From assembly GCA_964035545.1 (NCBI GenBank), contig OZ037766.1, positions 24,521,126 through 24,585,125 on the forward strand: a stretch of 64,000 nt of DNA, written 5' to 3'. This document shows positions 23,163 through 36,300 of the stretch, one piece after another; the stretch's first letter is position 1, and every line of letters begins with the position of its first letter. Both the position numbers and the translations under genes were made by a program. The notes beneath the pieces are model-generated. The model saw nothing but the letters and a program-made list of their open reading frames with translations. It ran no database searches and had not been told where the DNA came from. The stretch comes from Bugula neritina (taxonomy: Eukaryota > Bryozoa > Gymnolaemata > Cheilostomatida > Bugulidae).

Positions 23163-24210
23163 ATGCCTAGTTCAGACGAGCAATTTATACCTCCTACACC
23201 AGATGAAGTTCTGAGCATAAAATTTTTAAGCTCCAGTTGGTTTCAAGGAGCCTTGGCTGTAGGTGTTACCGGGTTAGTTTTCAGAAAAGCTAGGAGATGG
23301 AACGTTACCAGGTAATACGTTAGTAATGAAAATGTATTAATTTTTATGACACCCTTATATAAGTTAATTATAGTTAGACAAAGAACCATGAGCCATTTAA
23401 CATGGTTAATACGAAAGCGTTAACATGACTCCCATATTTCAAATGGCAGATTTTAGAGGCACTCCTAATACAGAAGCTTATGCCAACTGTGTCTGTACAA
23501 TAGACTTCAGCGGTAATGAAGCTTTTAACCCCATCAACTTTAAGATCTATAAATAGGCATATCAACTCTGATATAGCTAAGGTAGCATACATTTTGGCCA
23601 TGGAAATAGATGCTAATAGAAATGTTGATTTTAACCCCATATTATTTATTTTACCATTAAACTCGTTGAGGAAAATAAAAAAATGCATCTAATGATGTTT
23701 TTCATATTTAATTTCATAGTAAAGTTACTTGCCACTAATAGTGGGATTGTAGGTGAAATTTTGGGGTACCCTAGAAATTTTTACTGTTTTGGTTTAACAT
23801 GTAAGCAAATTTTACCTTTTATTTATTTTATGCAGCACCATGTTGATTTTAGATTTACTGTTTATTTTTCAATTGCAAGAGTGCTCCAATAATTACTGTT
23901 GTTTATATTAATTGTAAATACTGATGTAAAAAAATACATATATCATCAAAAGATATTTTTATTGTCAATTGCTTCTAGTTGAACCACTCACTACCTCACT
24001 AATTCACTGCCATTTATTTTCAGTTTTGCTGCGTGCTGTGTATAGTGTATAGTATATGAGTTCTGATAGCTATAATAGGTTGATCACTTTCTTTGTTTCA
24101 GATATAATGCTGATGTAGAAACTGCAAGACGCCTGGCTGCTAGGCAGCTCTCTTTGCAGCGAAAAATTAACAAGGATGGGCTTGCAGCTGTCTCAAAGAA
24201 GCCATTGTAA
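23163..24210 (+). CDS. Unrecognised 85-aa small membrane protein
   Basis: Two exons, 23163-23311 and 24102-24210 (TAA), joined with a split Arg codon by a GTAATA donor and TTTCAG acceptor; 258 nt in all. The start is the first ATG after a possible acceptor at 23125. The protein begins MPSSDEQFIPPTPDEV, followed by one hydrophobic stretch (about residues 27-40, WFQGALAVGVTGLVF). That is followed at once by a basic segment (RKARRW) and a polar Arg/Gln-rich tail that looks helical. Short single-pass layout with a basic flank resembles small mitochondrial inner-membrane or ER proteins, but I cannot assign a family. Good splice sites and the AATAAA 108 nt after the stop support a real gene. Confidence 0.7.
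23312..24101 (+). other. Intron of the 85-aa gene
   Basis: 790 nt, donor GTAATA, acceptor TTTCAG. AT-rich; the open frames on either strand in it show no recognisable protein. Confidence 0.6.
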
Positions 24211-24317
24211 CATTACTGCAAACAATTATGTCGGCTTTGTTGAAGATTAAGAATCTGTTTATTAGTTATAAGTTACTGAAAGTGTAAATTCTTTGTTTGA
24301 AAAATTAGTCTATTTTG

Positions 24318-24323
24318 AATAAA
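24318..24323 (+). terminator. Polyadenylation signal of the 85-aa gene (AATAAA)
   Basis: Canonical hexamer 108 nt after the stop codon, followed by a GT-rich stretch (TTTTGTGGTTTG), which fits a downstream element. Confidence 0.65.
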
Positions 24324-25229
24324 AAGTGAATTTTGTGGTTTGCCAAGTTTTGATGATGAGTTTTACCAACTGTAATTTTATATTTTTATTTAGTGTACAG
24401 ATGATTATTATACATGCAGTATGTAGCAGCTTTCTTGTTTTTGCTAAAACTATGGGAATAAATTCAACAACAAAAATTTTTTTTAGGCTCGTTTGTCCAG
24501 CAAGCCATAAGCTGTGTTAAAATGCTCATTGAAATTGCTTTTATCTCAAAGTTGCTAGATTTAGCTGCACCTAGTGTTTCATAAATTGGTCACAATGTAT
24601 TGGTGAATCAACAAAATAATGTTCAGAAGTAGTGAATACCCTCAGTATTTTACAGCAATGTAATTTTCTTTCTAAATCCAATTTTAATAATAAGAGTCAT
24701 TTTCTGCTGATAAAAAACTTGAGGAAAATTTAGCTCACAAAACCTGCATCAATTTCTAAACTAAAAATAAAAAATATCTAGAAGTTGTAAGCTCCTGTAT
24801 ATGGATGGAGTTGTTATCTCAATAATGAACAACCTTGGTAACTGACCTAACAAGCGCTTAATGTGCGCTCCAGTATACTTTCTAGCTATTCTAATAATTA
24901 GCTCTAGTCAAGAAATCGATATTGAGACGTCAATGTGAACCTTGGTCGGATTTTACCCAATGTGTTGTTAGAGGTTAATTAGTTGCTTCAAAATAAATAC
25001 AAAGCTGAATGTATATGTAATACTTATTCACTCATTCATAGTTTGTGAACTAGAACTGCAGCTGAAAGGCCGATCGTTAAAACTTTGGCATGTCTTCAGA
25101 CCACTCGTATGGCTTTAAATGGTAATTTGGTGCAATTAACTTGAACTTGAAGCGTTTGAAAGTCATTGCATTAGCATGTCAAAAACAAATTAAAATTCAT
25201 GTTTGTATTAAACCGATTCATTATCAATT

Positions 25230-25950
25230 ATGAATTATGATTATCATTATGATCATTATAATTATTATATTTTAATATATTGTAATTCAAATTGCTATTG
25301 TTATTATAATTATTACATTTAATTTTAATAATATTCAATTTAATATTATTAAATAATTAATATTCTTAATTTTATAGATCATTGAATAATATAAACAATA
25401 ACATAATAATAATAATAATATTAATGATATACTTCTATTTTACATTTGAACTTGAAAGTTGAAGCAATACTTTTACTTTTACTCGTACTCATAGAGATAG
25501 TGGTAGTCATCTGATTTTGGCATGTACCTACTTATAGCCGTACTGATACTGATACAGTGATAGTAGTAGAATAGTACAACTACATGCAACAGTAGAATTT
25601 ATATCAATTTAAATTTAAAACTATTACTAAGAGACAACAGTAATTTACTTTTAGTTTTACTTTTAGTAATGCTATTACTTATGCATTTATTTAATTCCAT
25701 TGCTATTGCCTATTAGACTTAGTTATAGTATTAGTATTACTATTAGTATTGCTACTAGTATTATAATAAATACAATAATTATAATTTATAAACAACTATT
25801 AGTATTATTGTTATTATTATTAGACTATTACTAGTAGTAGTACTATTAGTATCAGTAATACTAATAGTATTACTAATAAGTAGTAAATGTAAGTATCAGA
25901 ACAGTATCACTATGATGGTATACTTTTGTTATATTATGTTATCATTATGT
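25230..25950. repeat. Low-complexity island B
   Basis: Same style as island A: ATT/TAA-rich start, then mixed words such as TATTAGTATTAC, AGTAGTACTATT and ACTAATAGTATT in loose 3- and 6-nt phase. Some segments are near-palindromic. No coding signal. Confidence 0.7.
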
Positions 25951-28900
25951 TAATGTTATATGCTTATAAATGAAATTACTTGCTACAAATTATTATTATG
26001 GCTGTGTCATTTTCAAACAGAGTTTCACTACCAGTGTAATTCAGGTGGCCAGAGTCATGCTATCTCTATTTCTGTTAGAGCTAATGCTAAAATAAACATA
26101 ATAGATATCACAATTAAGGTTTGATTCAAGTCTGGTAAGCATTCAAAGTGACTGAGCCATAATTACATATTGGAACTGTAGCAGTACTAGTAATATATTA
26201 ATATTACCCTTATGACTCATGATTCTTTGCAGGGCTATAAAGCACCACCTGTCTATTACGTATGACTTTAATTGTTAATATTTTCACTGGCTATAACCTT
26301 TCTGTCCTTTGTGCACATACCAACTTATTTTTTGATTGTCAGTAGCCATGATTTCAGCTTTGATAAACTGACCTCTTAGAAACTGTGTTTTGCAAATATA
26401 ATTTAGTTTATTATGTCTTATAAAATCGGCTTATTAGATATATGTTTTTTTTTTCTAAAACTTGACACCTCATTGTATAAGAAATCTAATGCTCTTACCT
26501 GATTGTTTGGCTCCTAACTTGAAGTACAACTCACCTGTGCAACAGAGTATTTAAAAGATTTTTTTCACACAAATTTGAAGAGATTTATAAAAAATTTAAG
26601 TCAATAATTTCTATTGTTTTTTTCTCACAAAACGGTTAGTTTTGAAGTCAAAAGAATTTCTTGTTAAGTCTTTCTCCTAAGATTTTCCAATTTTTAAGCT
26701 TTGGATATGTTTTTGTAAGATTTTCTATGCTAGGGAACTATTATGTATTCATAACACTAAGTGCCTGCACCGTTGAAGTTCTGTCACTCCATTCTATATG
26801 AAGAGTATTTGATAGTATTCTAAGCCTAATAGTGGCTATTCAATAGGATGACGACTCTTGTGAAAACAACCGATCTTCTCTCATTTCCAAAATTGATATA
26901 AATTTGAGAAAGATAAAATGAAACTATAAGATGAAACTAAGGTGACTGAAATTAACTTCGAATCTATTACCTACATCAAGTCAAGTTAGTTGTTTTGCAG
27001 CTATTGCCAACAGCTTTTGTAAACTGTATAATAAACAATGTTGGTAAGTCTAAGTTGGGGTATTTCATTGTTTTTGTTTTGTCAAATTTGATGCATATTT
27101 CTAAAAAAAGCCAAACAAATTGTAGAGGGTTATACAGGTATTTTTACATCCTTGAGAAGCACATCCTAGTAGCTTAGGATGTGATTCATACTGTAAATTT
27201 CGTACACTCTCCAGTCTACTGTTTGCATCACTAATTAATACTCGGCCTATGAGTGTCTTAATTAAAATACTTCTCGAAGTAGAAATTGCAATTCCCACTT
27301 CAGTTCTTGTTGCATGATCTAAAACTGGCAACAGTTACCAGCTTCTATTCAACAAGCTTGCATTCGTTATTAAAAGTTATAAGTACTTTCAAAGCAGATA
27401 TGTTATGTCTGGTTTTCAGCATTTCAATTGGACAAGCGCAATGCTATGACACTTCAAAATCTGACAATATGACTGGCTCTAATTACTATTGATTTTATGT
27501 CGTATATTCTCCGTAGGAAGTTTTTCCAAGGTCTTAGCTGTAAATATGCACTAAAGTCATTATCTAACTACTTCCATGAGATTATCTGTGAATCATTCAT
27601 TGATGAAATTTCATTCAGTAATCATTTAGAAATCTATTTGAGTTCCTCCCTGGTGACTCATCACTGAGATTTTTCTCTAATATAATCATCTTAATTTTCT
27701 CTAGTTACTTATTGCACTCAATTTGATATATCCTGAAGTGTCGGGATGTATAAAAAGTTTTTCTGCCCTGCTTACATTCTATTAGGGATCTGGGCTATAT
27801 GTTCTGTTTTTTATGAACTGATTATGCATTGCTGGTATAAAATTTTATTTATGTACCTTCCTTCATGAAAGAATTCATTTTTCTATTTATATTTGTTGTC
27901 AGTCTGCTGGTTATATTGGTGCACAGCTTAGCCACGTACTATTCTTTATAGGGCTTCAGCTGCAGTGCTTCGGCTGCAAGCTGTAATAATTCATTACTAA
28001 ATGCAAGACAGCTGTGTACACGTTGGAGCTAGTATTTACTACTAGGTAACACTGGTCAGCTGCAGTGCTAAGCTAGACTCTGAAGGCGGACAACAGCAAG
28101 CTGTGCCTCAGTAATTGCTGTATATTTATAAATAGTTATTACTTTTTAAAGTCAATGAACTTCTACGCTAACAATTACCCAAGAATACACAAAGTACAGT
28201 TAATTGTTGTATTCAAGGTAACCCTGCAAGCTAAAATAACCAAATGTATTTCCCTTGAGCAAACTTTTTTTGGTTGTGAAGAGGACAAATAGAATTGCCT
28301 GAAGTCTACTGTAATAATTTTACCACTTGCAGGTTTATCAAGTATTACCCAGCATACACATAACTTATCTTGAAGATATTTAATGATGGCATAATATATT
28401 GACATTTTGATTACTCCAACATCAGTAATAATGTTATTATTGCATTACTGTAAACGAGCAAGGGACTTTTTCAGGCAACTTATCACTGATTTTATTAATA
28501 TTTTTATGCTTTATGTAGTGGTATATAGTTAATAAATAGTCCTCAAAAATTATTTTTTCAGTTTTAGATTTCTGATCTTATTAATTTTGATTACTAGCTT
28601 GAGTTTTGATTTATTTTACCTGTTTAAAATATGTGTGGGTGATATCTTTGAATGCCAACGTTTGCTAAAACAAGCAGGTTTTCTCCTACCTTCTTAAATC
28701 TTTCACATTTTTAATCATTCCCTTTTGTATTCATGCAAATGCAAATCTATAGAAGCTAATCTTCACATGTTTTGTAAAATTGTTACAGAAATCTCGAAAA
28801 ATTTCATGTGGTAATAATTTTTGTTGAAAAAAATAGATAAATTATTTGATTTTATAAACTGATTCCCAAATTTTTCATGTCGTTCTTATTCGATAATGTG

Positions 28901-29785
28901 TGGTGGTAATATACAGCTAGTTTGGTTGTAGATTCTGTTGCATGATTCCCTCACAAATTATAAAAAAGTAGTGAACATTTTCAATAGTATAACCTCTGAT
29001 AATGTGATAGTGAGGGGAGGTAAATCGTTATCACAATTTTTAAATAATGACAAAGCTGAAAAAGTATTTTTATAAAAATGTTGTTGATATGAACTTTTTC
29101 AGGTCATCCAGCTGCCAATTTTCTGGCAGCAGCAGTTTAGTAACAGCTGCAGCCTGAGAGATAGGTGTTGATAGCCTACATCAAGAGCAGTTCTACATGT
29201 TGCACACTAAAGCTATTATGGGCATAATAAATATAATTAACCGATTACACTAGCAATATTGCATTACTTATAGGGTGGTTACAGTGTAAGTAGTGCGAGG
29301 TTTTACTAGCAAAACTTTAATACTGAAGAATTATCAGGAGGCTTAGCTTAGTCTCCCGTTTATTATTCAAGCAAAACATTTCTCCGACTGCAGCTTTTGT
29401 ATTTTTCAATATAAATGGCAGTTTTCTGAGGCTGCCAGTAGTTTCCAAGTATTAAACTTACCACTATCCACCACTGACATGATCGGCTTAGTTCTGTTTA
29501 ATAGCCCCAGTTCTTTTATTTGAAAAAATCTCCCAACAACATAACTTTTCTCAACACAGGCTTTTCTCAATAACTGCACATACAGTGCTCCCCCTGTAGC
29601 TCACGAAAATCTATAGGTCACGAGAAGGGCTTGGGGCTTGTGTGCGTGTGTGTGTATAGCGACAAAATGGCCAAATTTATATTATGTCACAAGTTGAGGT
29701 TTCAGCCCAGTGGCTTGGTGAGATACAGAGGGGGGGGGGTACTGTGGGGTTGTTCTGTAAGCTAGTTTAATCCATTTCAGGATGC

Positions 29786-29836
29786 ACATGTTACATGTTA
29801 CATGTTACATGTTACATGTTACATGTTACATGTTAC
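29786..29836. repeat. ACATGTT heptamer array
   Basis: Seven perfect copies of ACATGTT in a row, a clean array with no substitutions, suggesting recent expansion. Confidence 0.92.
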
Positions 29837-29849
29837 GTAAAATATTATA

Positions 29850-30130
29850 TATTGTTTGTTTGTTTGTTTGTTTGGTTTATTTCATCAAAGGTATTTAATA
29901 ACACAAGGACATTAGAAAATGCCAAGGAGGCGATGATGAGGCCCATTGCGCTATAGCCTAGCTAGTCATGCGCGGGCCAACACGAGCTGACAGCGACTCT
30001 ATCCAGAAAAATACAAAAAAATACAACTATTCTAACAGATAAAGCCTCAACTTCCTCCCAAATTCATTAGGGTTGCTAATTGACCGTAAAGGGATTGGCA
30101 GTTCATTCCATAGTGCCACCTCCATATAAT
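29850..30130 (-). mobile_element. Possible retroelement remnant with an AAAC-type tail
   Basis: A GTTT run near 29851-29873 (AAAC on the minus strand) is followed by more GC-rich sequence ending around CAGTTCATTCCATAGTGCC. A short simple-sequence tail joined to a more complex body is typical of non-LTR retroelements or SINEs inserted in minus orientation. No reading frame is preserved, so this is a guess from composition and layout. Confidence 0.3.
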
Positions 30131-30257
30131 ACTAATTACTAAGCAATTGCCTTACAATCCACATGTAAGTTCCAACTGAAATGCAAATATGGAAACCATA
30201 GTTGGCTGCATCCTTCATTATATTTTTTCTGTTTATCTAGATTTGGCAGCCTGAAGC

Positions 30258-30302
30258 ATGAGTTCTTTGCAAACATACGCTCTCCACAATGGAAGGAAAT
30301 AA
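30258..30302 (+). promoter_or_regulatory. Short upstream ORF overlapping the cyclase start
   Basis: ATG at 30258 opens a 14-codon frame ending at TAA 30300-30302, overlapping the cyclase ATG at 30289 in a different frame. If the transcript includes these bases (acceptor probably at 30240), ribosomes starting here could not start at the main ATG without leaky scanning. The 5' end of the mRNA is inferred. Confidence 0.35.
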
Positions 30303-33300
30303 CAATAAATCCGGTGAGTCGAAATCTTTTGACCACTCCAGTCACAATGTGATTGAGATGCACGATAAACTGCAGCATATGGAACGAGAGATGGAAGTCA
30401 TGTATGAAGATGGTAAGACATCTAGAAGGATGCCCGTTCTCTTTGAAAGATCGGTCATGGGTTATCTCAATCCCAGATTCGACTCGGAAGATTTGGAGAG
30501 TCGGCTGAAAGAGAGGTTTTTTCCTCAAGACCAGAGAAAATTCCGTTCTGCTCTGGTGTACGTCATGCTGTCATGTCTGTGCTGGATAGTATTCTTTGTG
30601 ACTATGAGAACTTCGACCAATCACTGGGTTGCTCACACAGCAGGAGCTTCTGTCTTTATTTTTATAACTGTTTTAACTTTTATATTAACTTATTTGAAAA
30701 TCTATTCTAGACACTATTACCTCATACACTCGGTCTATGCCTTCTTGGTTTGCCTCTTCTCCTTGCTTCGGTTTCTTTTTGTGGGGAAGGAAGAAATTGG
30801 TTCTCAGATGCTGATGTCAAGTGTTGGTTCATTTTGTTCCGGAGTTGAAGTTATACTGCTAATCTACAATCTCATACCTCTGCCATTGTACGCTGCCTTT
30901 ACCTTATCTCTCTTGTTCACGGCCATCTTTAAAGGTTTGTTCTCTTGGAGGATGATTAGATCACCGAGTGTTGAGTTTATCATATGCGTCATTCTCTTGC
31001 TGGTTTGTGTACATGTGGTCTGTTTTTCCCTCCACCTCATGTCCACCATCAGAAAGCACTCCACTTTTCTCCGAATCTGTCAGTCTCATTTTGCGAGGAA
31101 GCAACTTCGAGATGAGAAGAAACTCAAAGAGGACATCATATACAGTCTCATGCCAGAGAAGGTTGCTAAGTGGGCTATGCAAAATAGAAATGCTGAAGAC
31201 CAAGAGGTGAGTCTATTGCATGTTCACTTCTGCAGCACTGATCATTTGTGTGTACTGTTATGTTGAGTAATGTAGCTATTAAAGTATTCAAAATAATTAT
31301 TAAAATAGTTATTTTTATTCACACAGTGGCAACGTTTCTATTTATAGCAAATTCTCTCTGTTCATATCTATATAATGTTATAAGAATTGGCACTATTTCA
31401 CAGATAGTTGAAATTCTAAATTGCCAGGAATATTGACTTGGTTGCCACCTGCGATTAAAATTGATTGAGTAGATAGAGTATTGTCAATAGTACATGTTCA
31501 GGTGACATGACAATAATCTTGTACTACAATAAGACGTGCTGTCATCAGCTGCCAATTAGATGCTGCCAAAAGGCACTGTGTGAGACTAGCCTCTAGAGTC
31601 TAGGTGTCTCAGGGTTACTAACCCGAAGCACATTAGCCTAGTTGGCGCTCAATACACTCTAGTCCTATTTTCAACCACCTGCGTGTAGTAAGCAGGTGGT
31701 TTGTAGCCAATAGCTATATTTATCATCAAATAATCTTGGCAATAAATCTATCTTTGCAACATTTTCCCATGGTGGTGATGATTAGCTGAATTGTTACTTA
31801 ATAAGCTAATTTTGTTGATTTTTTATGGGCTTAAGTGATCATTGCTTTCTCATCTTTTTATGATCAACATCTGTGTAATGCTTGACTAGATGGCTTTGGT
31901 TACAATTTTACCGATTTCATGGCTTTTCAATGTGTGAACAAGTTTTGCACAGAATTCGTGTTCAACCTTTTTCATACCTGCAACTATGTAGTATACCCCT
32001 TCACCCACCACTGACTACACACAACTAAATCTTTCTGGAACCAAATTTGTACAAAAAGAAACATTGCAAAGAGCTCTGTTTGGTTGCAATTTTTATCTTA
32101 TAAAATCATCATCGGTCAGATATACTAAGACACTTTGCAGTTCCAAACCTAACAGCTCTTGAAAACTATCAAATATTTGTAAGTTTAACATGTGCTAGTG
32201 ACTTGGCACTGCAATTTTGGTGTGGAAGTAATAATATTTCTCATACCCGCAGTTTTTAATGCTAGAAGCCAGCATGTTGAAAGGCATCCTTGAAAGTTTA
32301 AGTCAGAAGGAGTTGATTAAACTGTTGAAGCTAAGCCTTTGTCTTACCACCTTCTCCGTGAATCAGTGTATTGTTTCTCTAAAATGTCAATAATATTCTA
32401 ATGAAGCAGCCCTTGCCAGCTGGTAGCTATGTTTAGTGAGAGCAATCAAGGATAATGTGGTCTATGTTTGCTCTACTCAACAAAGAAGTTTATTATTTGC
32501 TCATTTTTTGCCTTAACTTTACTATTAATGAGCTTTTATGTAAAAACGCTACTTGCATGGGTGACTTTATTTATTTAGCCTCATTGTAAGACTCTAGTTT
32601 TCAGAGAGAGTCTTGGCTGTTGTCAGCTAAATTACACGTTTGAATGGGTGTTCTGAAAGGCTAAATTGCTGGGGTTTATTTATATTGTTTGCATACGAAT
32701 TTTACTATGTTAATTAAAGGATAAGTGATGTCTTAAATCAAAATATTTTCTTCTTAACGATAATTTCTTGTCCTACAAGGGGAGTTGTTTTCTCTCTATA
32801 TCACATGGTTTTCCAAACACCACTTCTAGTATCATCATCAATATCTCTAAATAGAGCGTGGATCTGCTGGGTTGTGTTTGCTGTCAATATCAAAATATAT
32901 TCGAATGTGAATGAATGTGAATGCAAAAGACACAACTCCGGTATAAGAAAGAGTTACCTGCAAAAGGCATATAATTTATGCTCCTTTGTTACAGTCTGCT
33001 AATATATGATCAGCTGTTGAACCTCCTGTCATTATTCATGTAATTTAGATATGTCATCAGTAACATCACCTCCTTTCGACTGATGATGTCTTGACAGATA
33101 TTCTCATTTATTCTAAACCAGTCCACTTTACATGTGTAGGTTTTGTTTTTTTATAGTTTTTGTTTTTAACTTTCTATGCCTTCTTACACTTAGCTACCAA
33201 CCATTGTAATATGGGCTAATCTAAAACTGAATGGGTTTTATGCAGGCGTTTTTATTTATTATGTATAACTATTTTTTAAAATCTGCTGATGTGCCACTTT

Positions 33301-36300
33301 TAAACTCATCTAAGCTCCAGGCTTAACTTCAAGAAAGCAATTTTTCTTCAGCTGTAATATTAGAAAGTTGTTAGGAGCTTGTTTTACACGTGAATGTCAT
33401 AAAATCCCTAAATGACTCTTCAAATTTGTCCAGAGTATCTGGTTACATCCCTACTGCGCTTAACCGAGGAAAAAGCCCTTTATACTAAGCCAAGATTGGC
33501 TAGATCTAGCTTAACAACTTCATTATTGGCTCCTCTTTTATAGCCCAGAATCGTTTTCCAGGTCTGCTAACCCTTGAGCTATTTATTTGTTTTATATAGA
33601 TAACCAAAAGTATGTTTTTTTTGTAACTGTTTTCATAAAACTCTAAAAAGCTAGTTGTATAGTTTTTAAATGTCTGCTCACGGAGCACGGTACCATAGCA
33701 AAGGTGTTGCATATTTTGCCATTATAAAAATAACTAAGTTTTAAGGGAACTTACTTTTTAATGTAATGATCAAACGCTACCTTAACTAATTTATTCTTGT
33801 GAATATCTAACAAAAGATGGACTATACAATTAATCAACTATTTTCAAAGAAACATATAATATGCTTTAGAGATATTATTAGATACGAGGAATTTTAAAAT
33901 TGAATTGAAGCGTGCAACATCGTGTTTTTGATACATAAAAGGATGAATACAGTGACACGAAGTGCTGTGATATTACATACATTTACATATCTAATGAAAT
34001 GTCTAAATAATGTCCCCCTTTCTAATAGAATGTTGCATCAGTTCCAGGTGCTTTCTAAAATTAGAAAGATAATTTGATTGATAGTTTACTCACTTGTGAA
34101 CGTCGGGATTCATGAGTTGTCAGGTCAGTGCCTTGTGTGAGAAGGGGTGATGGAAACCCACTGCAGTGACAAGACATGTCACATTAGCTTCCTAGACACC
34201 TGCTCCTATACGTGTGTTACAAGTTGTCTGCTCCTGTAATCACAGCTTAGTGATTAAGCTTTGCAAGTGCAGCAGTTAGCTATAATTAGTATAAGTTTTA
34301 TAGTAGCAGCAAATCCAAAGTCCACCAGAAATGTCATCTGCAGGTGATCAGAAACCCAAATCAATTCACACATGGCACACAAAATTCATTATAAAATAAA
34401 ATTGTGTAAGCATACTATTAACAGCATGTAGATGAACGATAGTATATATAAGAATATTTTAATACTGCATAAGTGAAGTGTGTCAGGAGTTCTTTAATGT
34501 ACATGTAGTTATATTTACTTTGTGGCTGGTTCCTTTACTTGGAAGAGTTAGCATGCAAAATTTTCTATGTCAGTTGTCTAAGCCTCTAAGGAAAATGGAG
34601 AACTGCTCAATAAGTTGTAATGCTGGGAATATTAAGGCGCCGGCTGTTTATACGGTATTTTAACTCCATTGCCGTTTTGCTGCTTGTAGTATAAGAGGAC
34701 TACACATTTATACTCTGAGCTTTTCCCCTCATAACTAAACTGGTTGATTTATCATCTCCAGGTTTAGTCCCTTTTTTATTTGCCAATATTGAGTAAAATT
34801 TAAAAATAAAATGTAGAAGTAATGCAATGTTTATGCAAATTTGTCCTGTTGACCGGACAACATGGCACAGTTATGGTCATACCTACTTAACAGATTTCCA
34901 CAAAAAACTTTTATAAAATTTGATGTTATGCAATTAATCACATCCTGGCTTTGATTTCACATTGAATCACTTTTTAAAACTTTTCCTTCTTTTTTGTTAC
35001 TGTAAAATTGGATACCTAAAATAATAATATATTTTTTCTCACCATGTATGGTCTATTATTCCGATGTATAGGATTTGTTTCCCTTACTTTGAACTTTAGA
35101 TTGTGAAAACATGTCCATTATTTACTATTATCTCAGTGTACCTGTGCTATACTTCCATCATTATACCTATGTATAACAAAATATTATATCAAATATACAC
35201 TACTTTTTATGATTAATGAAAGCTGGCTTAAGTTATTTAATTGTTTGCTGTGTGAGTAGATGTTGCATGTGACTGAAGCGTGCTCAAACATGTGTTTATT
35301 TGGTTACTATAGCAACAAGCAGATGGAGAATATGCCGGGTCTCAAGGTAATGGCTCAGGGGTGCAGAGGGGGCAGCTTATCTTCCGCCAGTTCACCATGG
35401 ATCGTATGTCGGACGTCAGCATCCTGTTTGCCGATATCGTTGGCTTCACAAAGATGTCTTCCAATAAATCGGCAGAACAACTTGTCAATCTACTCAATGA
35501 CCTCTTTGGGAGATTTGATGATCTCTGCGCTAAAAATAACTGTGAGAAAATCAGCACTTTAGGTAAGGCTATGGAAAACTTTTGGCACTCTTGCTATGTT
35601 ATGTTTTTATGTAGTTTATAAATATCTGCACCAAAAAATTTTAACACTTGAAGTTGTTTTTGAACTTGAATTTTAATTAGACTAAAAATAGCATCACCCA
35701 CGTTTCTAGCACGAAAACAAGTATGATAATCACTGATAAATATGTTTTAGCTATGCAATTCAAGCCTGAGTTTTAAATTCTGTTTTAGGAGACTGTTACT
35801 ATTGTGTGTCGGGTTGCCCCAAGCCCGACCCAAACCATGCGAAGAACTGTTTGAATTTAGGTCTAGACATGGTCACAGCTATTCAGCAGTTTGATGAAGA
35901 TCACAATGAAGAGGTCAGGCTACTTCCTCAAATCAAACTTGCTACTGTTTTTAAGATTTCCAGTAGTTGATTTTGTATCAGGGTTTAGGGTGGAACAGTT
36001 ATGGCTGATATCAACTGAAAACAAGCTTTTTTTCACCTGCCACTTTAAGTTGACTTTGTAAAACCTTTTAGTAATTAAAAGGTGCAAACAATTTTTTCAG
36101 CAATTAGGGGTATTTTTTTAGAACTGTGAGGTGAAAAGCTGTTATTAGCTACAGTTATATTTACTATATTGGGTTTTCTGTTTCCATATGAATTTTGGGT
36201 TGAGGCGTGCGCTGTAATATCACCCCCCCAAAATACTGTAATTCTTGGCTTAAACTTGAACAACGTTCCTGATGCTGTATCAATCATTCAAGTTTTGAAG

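Larger units (their letters stand above)
24330..30240. other. Gene-poor intergenic region upstream of the cyclase
   Basis: About 5.9 kb with no convincing exon. It holds low-complexity island B (25230-25950), a heptamer array (29786-29836) and a GTTT run with possible retroelement remnant (29850-30130). Non-coding first exons and the promoter of the cyclase are probably here but cannot be placed. TTTATCTAG at 30232-30240 is a plausible acceptor for the coding exon. Confidence 0.55.

Noticed and set aside
23374-23688. 104-codon minus-strand frame inside the intron of the 85-aa gene
   Set aside because: No recognisable domain, AT-driven composition, and it ends within plain intron sequence.
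23163-24210. Assigning the 85-aa protein to COX20, HIG1-domain, COX16 or NDUFC1
   Set aside because: Only general shape and a few residues agree; no diagnostic motif, so no name is given.
30139-30528. 129-codon minus-strand frame at the cyclase first exon
   Set aside because: Antisense shadow of a clearly coding exon; no family similarity.
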